A stretch of 10,741 bases of DNA, taken from assembly GCA_900752475.1 (NCBI GenBank), contig CAADVJ010000005.1, forward strand, positions 1 through 10,741, given 5' to 3'. Below, piece by piece: positions 6,702-10,741 of this stretch. This DNA is from an uncultured Collinsella sp. Lineage in GTDB: Bacteria; Actinomycetota; Coriobacteriia; Coriobacteriales; Coriobacteriaceae. The number at the start of each line of letters is the position of its first letter. Positions within the stretch are counted from its first letter, which is position 1. Both the position numbers and the translations under genes were made by a program. Under the pieces are notes generated by a model. The model was not told the origin of the DNA. It did no database searches and saw only the letters and a program-made list of their open reading frames with translations.

Positions 6702-6761
6702 GTTGATTGGGGACAGACTTAAATGAGCGTTTTCACGCATTTAAGTCTGTCCCCAATTAAC
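6702..6761. repeat. REP-like palindromic element
   Basis: Two 24-base arms (6702-6725 and 6738-6761) are inverted copies with one mismatch (GTTGATT against GTTAATT), separated by 12 bases. The core TTGGGGACAGACTTAAATG is perfectly repeated. Its TTGGGGACAGAC heart resembles, from memory, palindromes scattered in many genomes with REP-associated Y1 transposases (RAYTs). It encodes no transposase and would be a passive copy. It lies between the ftsH terminator and the aminotransferase promoter. An ATG inside each arm opens a frame on either strand, both translating to LSLSPIN, so it readily creates false gene starts. Confidence 0.7.
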
Positions 6762-6791
6762 ATTGCTGCGGCACTTTGCTCGTCTAAAGCG

Positions 6792-6797
6792 TACAAT
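6792..6797 (+). promoter_or_regulatory. Candidate -10 box (TACAAT) for the aminotransferase
   Basis: GCGTACAAT stands 25 bases before ATG 6822. The predicted start near 6804 leaves a leader of about 18 bases that just includes the SD at 6810-6816. This supports the start at 6822 over the one at 6723. The same nine bases recur before the PHP gene at 8126-8134. Confidence 0.5.
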
Positions 6798-6809
6798 AGC
6801 GCCTATGCG

Positions 6810-6816
6810 AAAGGGG
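6810..6816 (+). promoter_or_regulatory. Ribosome binding site fixing the aminotransferase start
   Basis: AAAGGGG lies 5 bases before ATG 6822, while the upstream in-frame ATG at 6723 falls inside the palindrome and has no SD. This decides the start. Confidence 0.75.
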
Positions 6817-6821
6817 AACAG

Positions 6822-8006
6822 ATGATCAACGAAACTATGTATGCTCGCGGCGCGGAAAGCTCCATCATCCGTGAGATTTTTAGCTATGGCCTTGAGCGCA
6901 AGGCGCAGATCGGTGCGGAAAACGTATTCGATTTTTCGCTGGGCAATCCGAGCGTTCCGGCGCCCGCTGCTGTGGCTGAGTCGATTAAGAAGGCCCTGGA
7001 GCTGCCGAGCGACCAGCTGCACGGCTACACGCCCGCACCGGGCCTGCCGCAATGTCGTGCCGCTGTGGCGGAATCGCTCACCCGCCGCTTTGGCACGAGC
7101 TATGAGGGCAAAGACGTATTTATGACGGTGGGTGCCGCGGCTTCGCTCACCTGCACGCTCAACGCCGTTACGAACCCGGGCGACGAGGTTATTGTTATCG
7201 CCCCGTACTTTCCGGAGTATCGCGTTTGGATTGAGAAGGCCGGCTGTACGTGTGTTGAGGCGCTCGCCGATGAAGATACGTTCCAGCTGAGCGTTGACAA
7301 CGTGCTCAAGGCGATTACCGATAAGACGACTGCCGTTATCATCGACTCGCCCAACAATCCGACTGGTGCCGTATATACACGCGACACGCTGACGCGACTG
7401 GCCAATGTTCTGCGCGAGGCCAACGCTCAGCGCGATCCCGAGAATCCGATTATGCTCATCTCGGATGAGCCGTACCGCGAGATCGTGTACGGTGCCGAGG
7501 TGCCTTGGGTGCCCTCGATCTACGAGAACACCGTGGTGTGCTACTCGTATTCTAAGTCGCTTTCGCTGCCGGGCGAGCGCGTGGGATGGATCCTTGTTCC
7601 CAATACGAATCCTCAGGCAGATCGTCTAATGCCCGCCGTTGCCGGTGCCGCCCGTACGCTGGGCTTCGTGTGCGCGCCGGCGCTCTTTCAGCGCGTAATT
7701 ATCGACTGCATCGATGAGCCGAGTGATGTTGAGGCCTATGCACGCAACCGCACCGCGCTTACCGACGCACTAGCGGAGTATGGCTACACCTATGTTGAGC
7801 CGGATGGCGCGTTCTACCTATGGGTGAAAGCGTTGGAGCCCGATGCGAATGCGTTTTGCGAGCGCGCAAAGAAGTATGAGTTGCTTGCGGTTCCCTCGGA
7901 CAGCTTTGGTATGCCAGGTTGGTTCCGCCTGGGCTATTGCGTGAGTTACGAAACGATTGTCAATTCGCTACCCGCTTGGAAACAGTTGGCGGACGAGTAT
8001 CGTTAA
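6822..8006 (+). CDS. PLP-dependent aminotransferase, class I/II (AspC-like)
   Basis: This 394-residue fold-type I enzyme moves an amino group between an amino acid and a 2-oxo acid. The N-terminus (MYARGAESSIIREIFSYG...VFDFSLGNPSVPAP) matches a subgroup I recall from anaerobic Gram-positives, usually annotated as aspartate aminotransferase-like. GAAAS (104-108) would bind the cofactor phosphate. SPNNPTG (176-182) carries the PLP-contacting Asn, SDEPY (214-218) carries D215 that pairs with the pyridine nitrogen, and YSYSKSLSLPGERVG (241-255) carries K245, the Schiff-base lysine. R369 in WFRLGYC is the likely substrate carboxylate ligand. Substrate cannot be read from sequence; aspartate, alanine or an aromatic amino acid are all possible. 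A longer frame from ATG 6723 adds 33 residues encoded partly by the palindrome and is rejected. It appears to be transcribed alone. Confidence 0.93.
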   Translation: MINETMYARGAESSIIREIFSYGLERKAQIGAENVFDFSLGNPSVPAPAAVAESIKKALELPSDQLHGYTPAPGLPQCRAAVAESLTRRFGTSYEGKDVFMTVGAAASLTCTLNAVTNPGDEVIVIAPYFPEYRVWIEKAGCTCVEALADEDTFQLSVDNVLKAITDKTTAVIIDSPNNPTGAVYTRDTLTRLANVLREANAQRDPENPIMLISDEPYREIVYGAEVPWVPSIYENTVVCYSYSKSLSLPGERVGWILVPNTNPQADRLMPAVAGAARTLGFVCAPALFQRVIIDCIDEPSDVEAYARNRTALTDALAEYGYTYVEPDGAFYLWVKALEPDANAFCERAKKYELLAVPSDSFGMPGWFRLGYCVSYETIVNSLPAWKQLADEYR

Positions 8007-8023
8007 AAGTAAAGCGCTCTGCT

Positions 8024-8029
8024 TACAAT
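8024..8029 (+). promoter_or_regulatory. Candidate -10 box (TACAAT) upstream of the hairpin
   Basis: CTTACAATG lies 18 bases after the aminotransferase stop, on the plus strand. If used, transcription would begin near 8036, and the hairpin at 8041-8071 would form the 5' end of a long leader of about 136 bases for the PHP gene. This is weaker than the closer copy at 8129. Confidence 0.25.
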
Positions 8030-8040
8030 GTTTTACGTGA

Positions 8041-8071
8041 AACGGGGTTTGGTGTTAAGCCAGACCCCGTT
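8041..8071 (+). terminator. Stem-loop after the aminotransferase, possible terminator
   Basis: AACGGGGTTTGGT (8041-8053) pairs with 8059-8071 over 13 bp with two wobbles and a GTTAA loop. It starts 35 bases after the aminotransferase stop, which suits a terminator, but only TTGTC follows, so the T run is poor. It could instead be a leader stem for the PHP gene or another small palindromic repeat. Confidence 0.45.
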
Positions 8072-8128
8072 GTCATGGACGTTGTGTCTTTGGGATGGAG
8101 TGGTTTTATGACTATCGAAGGCTATGCG

Positions 8129-8134
8129 TACAAT
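8129..8134 (+). promoter_or_regulatory. Candidate -10 box (TACAAT) for the PHP phosphatase gene
   Basis: GCGTACAATG predicts a start near 8141 and a leader of about 31 bases before ATG 8172. A weak -35 match (TTATGA, 8106-8111) lies 17 bases upstream. Confidence 0.5.
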
Positions 8135-8171
8135 GAATATAAGCGACGGCCGTGCCAGATAAGGAGACCTG

Positions 8172-8993
8172 ATGCCCTACCTGCTTTCTTGTGACATTCA
8201 TACCCATACGATATTCTCTGCGCATGCATATTCGACCATTGAGGAGAATGTGTACTGGGCGGCAGAGCGTGGCCTGCAGGTGCTCGGATCTGCCGACCAT
8301 CTGAGCTCTATGGTTACGGCTTGCCCCAATGACCTGCGCAGTTACCAATTCTTTATCAACCAGGATATCTGGCCGCGCATTTGGAGCGGCGTGCTGGTGC
8401 TGCGTGGTGCCGAGGCCGATATCGTTTCGCTGGACGGAAGCCTGTTTGGCGAGGACACTCCTGTCACGCTCGATATCGCCGGCGATTCGTACAGCCGTCA
8501 GCATTCACTGTTCGATTTGGTTACGCGAAATTTGGATTATTTGGTTGCGAGCGTGCATAATCCGCAGATTGCTGAAGGCGCGACGCTGGCCCAGACGACC
8601 GAGATGTATATCAATGCCCTGGAGCACCCCAAGGTGTTCATGCTGGGTCACACGGGGCGTTCGGGCGTGCCGTTCGATATCGACGAGGTGCTGTTGGCAG
8701 CTAAGGCCAAGCACAAGATTATCGAGATCAACAACCATAGTCTTGAACACGGTGTCGACACTGAGCATTGGGCCGTATGCCGCAAGATCGCCGAGCGCTG
8801 CGCCGAGCTGGGCGTGGGCATTGGCGTGTCAACCGATGCCCACATTGGCATGGCCATTGGCAAGCTCGATCACGCGCGCAAGATGCTCGACGAGATTCAC
8901 TTCCCGCTGGATTTGATCGTGACGCGCGACCGCGAGACGCTGCTGCGCGAGATGGCGGCAGCCGGCGTGTGCGATCTGCGCAATGGGATGTAG
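8172..8993 (+). CDS. PHP-domain metal-dependent phosphatase, YcdX type
   Basis: This 273-residue protein has the polymerase-and-histidinol-phosphatase (PHP) fold, a barrel that binds up to three metals and hydrolyses phosphoesters. All expected ligands are visible: H10 and H12 (DIHTHT), H18 (FSAHAYS), D42-H43 (SADHLS), E81 (RGAEAD), H129 (ASVHN), H160 (LGHTG), and D222 with H224 (STDAH). The spacing and the SAHAYSTIEEN segment point to the YcdX group (E. coli YcdX has phosphatase activity) rather than HisK histidinol phosphatase or a polymerase PHP domain. The natural substrate is unknown. AAGGAG (8161-8166) lies 5 bases before ATG 8172. The 165-base gap, with its own candidate promoter, suggests expression independent of the aminotransferase; no pathway link is evident. 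Confidence 0.92.
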   Translation: MPYLLSCDIHTHTIFSAHAYSTIEENVYWAAERGLQVLGSADHLSSMVTACPNDLRSYQFFINQDIWPRIWSGVLVLRGAEADIVSLDGSLFGEDTPVTLDIAGDSYSRQHSLFDLVTRNLDYLVASVHNPQIAEGATLAQTTEMYINALEHPKVFMLGHTGRSGVPFDIDEVLLAAKAKHKIIEINNHSLEHGVDTEHWAVCRKIAERCAELGVGIGVSTDAHIGMAIGKLDHARKMLDEIHFPLDLIVTRDRETLLREMAAAGVCDLRNGM

Positions 8994-9012
8994 CGGAGTT
9001 TATAAACCAAGC

Positions 9013-9049
9013 GAAGGGGGCGGCCCAGGCGGGTCGCCCCCTTTCTTGT
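9013..9049 (+). terminator. Rho-independent terminator of the PHP gene
   Basis: GAAGGGGGCGGCCC (9013-9026) pairs with 9031-9044 with two wobbles across an AGGC loop, a 14-bp GC-rich stem. TTTCTTGT follows the GC stem (its first two T pair with AA and the third wobble-pairs with G). It starts 19 bases after the stop. It may also block readthrough from the convergent rlmD gene, but the minus strand lacks a T run. Confidence 0.85.
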
Positions 9050-9071
9050 CCCAAAAATCTACTGAGGTCGG

Positions 9072-10520
9072 TTAGCGGCGTTCGAGGACCGCTACGGTTT
9101 CGGTGTGGTCGGTGTGAGGGAACATGTCGACGGGCGTGATCTTGAGCAGGCAATAGCCTCCGTCGAGGAGCTGATGCAGGTCGCGCTCTTGAGTTACGGG
9201 GTTGCAGCTGATATAGGTGATGCGGCGCGGCTTAAGCGCGCAGGCAGCTTCGAGGAACTCGGGCGTGGAGCCGGCGCGCGGCGGGTCGATGGAAAGGACA
9301 TCGACCCGCTCGTTGTTGTCGGCGGCATCTAGGATGTAATCGGTGGCATCGTCGGCCATAAACCAGGCGCTGCGGGTAAGACCGTTGAGCTCGGCATTGC
9401 GGCGCGCGTCGGCAATGCCCGCCGGGTTGCGCTCCACGCCGAGCAGCATGATGCCAATGCCCTTGTTCTGGGCATCTTTAGCTGCGCAAAGACCGATGGT
9501 ACCGCTGCCACAGTAGGCATCCATGAGCACATCGCCCTGGTGCAAATCCATGCCGTCGATAGCGAGCTGATAGAGCAGCTCGGTCTGTTGCGGGTTGGTC
9601 TGATAAAACGCGGTGGGGGAGATGTCGAATTCGCAGCCGAGCAGCTGGTCGCGCATGCATTCGGCGCCATAGACGATACGAGTCTCCTCACCCAAGATGG
9701 CGTTACCGGGATGTCCATTGATATTTTGGGCAACGGTGACGATATGCGGATCGAGCGCCGCGACGGCCTCAAAGAACTCCTGTGCATGCGGTAAGTCACG
9801 CTGGGCGGTCACGAGCGTAACCATGACCTGGTCGGTACGCCAACCGCAGCGGATGACGGCATAGCGAAGCAAACCAAGATGCTTGTCCTCGTTAAAGGCG
9901 GGAATATGCAACCGCTCAGCTTCGCGTGCGATGCCGTTGAGAATCTGACGAGCGCCCGACGCCTCGACGGGGCATTCGGGTACGGCAACGATCTTGTGCG
10001 TGCCGCGCTCAAAGAAACCGCAACGGACAGCGCCCTCCTTACCGGGAGCAAAGGGAGTGGCAGCCTTATGGCGAAAGCCACGCGGCGCAGGATATTTACC
10101 CGGGTCGCCAAGGGTGACGCCCATACCGCGAATAGGATCGACAGTAATGCTCTCGCGCTCACAAAGCTCGGCAAACAGCTCCTCCATAGCAGCCTGCTTA
10201 GCCGCCAACTGCTTTTTATAAGGACGATTGAGCGCCGTGCACCCACCACAAGCCCGCATGATGGAACAAGGCGATTTGGGATCCACAGTTTTACGAGCAG
10301 GCTGAGCCGAATCCTTGCGCGAGTCCTTGGAACGAACGTGAGACGCCTTATCCCCGCTCCGACGAGAACCGGGACGCTTGGCCTTAGCCTTGCCCTTGGC
10401 CGACTTGCTTTTTGCAGCTTTAGAAGACTTGGATTTCTTAGAAGATTTTTTCTCCTCTGACCCCTCAGCCGCCTCGATCAAAGCACGACGAGCCTTACGC
10501 TCCGCACGAGATTCTGCCAT
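9072..10520 (-). CDS. rlmD: 23S rRNA uracil-C5 methyltransferase, RlmD/RumA-type
   Basis: This TrmA/RumA-family enzyme uses S-adenosylmethionine to methylate C5 of a uridine, most likely in 23S rRNA (U1939 and/or U747 by E. coli numbering). The 482 residues include four cysteines for a 4Fe-4S cluster (C85, C91, C94 in CSIMRACGGC, and C183 in PECPV), SPTAFYQTNPQQTE (301-314), the SAM motif DAYCGSGTIGL (334-344), DPPRAG (412-417), catalytic C439 in SCNP, and E474 in HTETV. Residues 1-80 are a Lys/Ser/Ala/Arg-rich, probably disordered basic tail, and I see no TRAM domain, unlike E. coli RlmD; RlmC also lacks TRAM. Which uridine it modifies cannot be told, and a dual RlmCD-like role is possible. 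ATG 10520 has only a weak SD (GGGG). A start inside the tail is conceivable, because conservation begins near residue 83. Confidence 0.9.
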   Translation of the reverse strand: MAESRAERKARRALIEAAEGSEEKKSSKKSKSSKAAKSKSAKGKAKAKRPGSRRSGDKASHVRSKDSRKDSAQPARKTVDPKSPCSIMRACGGCTALNRPYKKQLAAKQAAMEELFAELCERESITVDPIRGMGVTLGDPGKYPAPRGFRHKAATPFAPGKEGAVRCGFFERGTHKIVAVPECPVEASGARQILNGIAREAERLHIPAFNEDKHLGLLRYAVIRCGWRTDQVMVTLVTAQRDLPHAQEFFEAVAALDPHIVTVAQNINGHPGNAILGEETRIVYGAECMRDQLLGCEFDISPTAFYQTNPQQTELLYQLAIDGMDLHQGDVLMDAYCGSGTIGLCAAKDAQNKGIGIMLLGVERNPAGIADARRNAELNGLTRSAWFMADDATDYILDAADNNERVDVLSIDPPRAGSTPEFLEAACALKPRRITYISCNPVTQERDLHQLLDGGYCLLKITPVDMFPHTDHTETVAVLERR

Positions 10521-10559
10521 GAATTAACCCCACTAATTTACAAATTGAAATCTGAAAGC

Positions 10560-10565
10560 ATTGTA
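10560..10565 (-). promoter_or_regulatory. Candidate -10 box (TACAAT) for rlmD
   Basis: The minus strand reads GGTACAATG. It predicts transcription from near 10553 and a leader of about 33 bases before ATG 10520, like the other TACAAT sites in the window. No -35 consensus is seen. Confidence 0.45.
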
Positions 10566-10683
10566 CCGTGCCAAGTTAGCAGACGATATGCAAGCGCCCA
10601 TTTCATGTCAGCGATAAGTCCAACGATGTTTGCCCGGCGTGGGCGGGGAGCGGCGCGTAATTAAGTTTATCGCGAGTTCCGCA

Positions 10684-10720
10684 CGCAAAGGAAAGCACTT
10701 AATGTGCTTTCCGTCTTGCG
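10684..10720. repeat. Stem-loop at the right edge, possible terminator
   Basis: GGAAAGCAC (10690-10698) pairs perfectly with GTGCTTTCC (10704-10712) around a TTAAT loop. An outer CGCAA/TTGCG helix (10684-10688 and 10716-10720) extends it past an unequal internal loop. On the minus strand the inner stem ends in TTTCCTTTGC, a poor T tract, so it could end a minus-strand gene that lies to the right. It might also be a leader structure or a repeat. Direction is unresolved. Confidence 0.45.
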
Positions 10721-10741
10721 CAGGACTGTAGAGCAGGAAAC

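Larger units (their letters stand above)
10521..10741. other. Intergenic region upstream of rlmD
   Basis: These 221 bases hold the rlmD promoter region, a GC-rich stretch with a minor GCCC/GGGC hairpin (10632-10644), and the stem-loop at 10690-10712. I see no gene start, recognisable riboswitch or RNA gene here. Confidence 0.5.

Noticed and set aside
6723..6821. N-terminal extension of the aminotransferase from the ATG at 6723
   Set aside because: The start lies inside the palindrome, has no SD, and precedes the candidate -10 at 6792. ATG 6822 has a good SD and begins the conserved N-terminus.
8108..8194. A 28-codon leader peptide overlapping the PHP gene start
   Set aside because: It has a fair GGAG upstream, but the candidate -10 at 8129 lies inside it, the peptide has no run of regulatory codons, and the PHP gene has its own strong SD.
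1..10741. CRISPR array, tRNA, rRNA, prophage or defence system
   Set aside because: I saw no regularly spaced direct repeats, no tRNA cloverleaf, and no integrase, transposase or defence-type domain in any supported gene.

Overview
The window looks like ordinary chromosome from a fairly GC-rich Gram-positive bacterium. Gene content and order (tilS-hpt-ftsH, divergent yycJ) and protein style suggest a Coriobacteriia, Collinsella-like genome. That placement is inference from recall, not from a search. I see no phage, CRISPR array, tRNA, rRNA or complete insertion sequence.

Layout. Bases 1-142 hold a rho-independent terminator (48-78) for something that ends left of the window. A low-GC minus-strand gene (143-610) encodes an unrecognised 155-residue protein with a disordered, cytoplasm-facing body and one C-terminal membrane anchor. 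An AT-rich divergent region separates it from a small heat-shock protein gene, hsp20 (887-1318). The hsp20 gene converges with yycJ/walJ (1401-2210, minus) on a strong shared hairpin terminator (1345-1392). yycJ is divergent from tilS (2259-3797), which is followed by hpt (3945-4493) and ftsH (4495-6636). After ftsH come a clean terminator (6648-6682) and a REP-like palindrome (6702-6761). Then come a class I/II aminotransferase (6822-8006) and a YcdX-type PHP metal-dependent phosphatase (8172-8993). That gene converges with an rlmD-type rRNA uracil methyltransferase (9072-10520, minus). The last 220 bases hold the rlmD promoter region and an unassigned hairpin.

How the genes fit together. 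Most are housekeeping: protein quality control (Hsp20, FtsH), RNA modification (TilS, RlmD-type), purine salvage (Hpt), amino acid metabolism (aminotransferase), and DNA maintenance (YycJ). The tilS-hpt-ftsH order is conserved across many Gram-positive bacteria, and hpt and ftsH are separated by a single base, so they are very probably co-transcribed.

I did not find a convincing undescribed system. The observations most worth checking are small: a possible RNA thermometer covering the hsp20 ribosome binding site; a TACAAT hexamer that I see six times, always intergenic, five of them a short leader away from a start codon; the REP-like palindrome that creates false protein N-termini on both strands; a lysine-rich tail in place of the TRAM domain in the RlmD-type enzyme; and the tail-anchored orphan next to hsp20.
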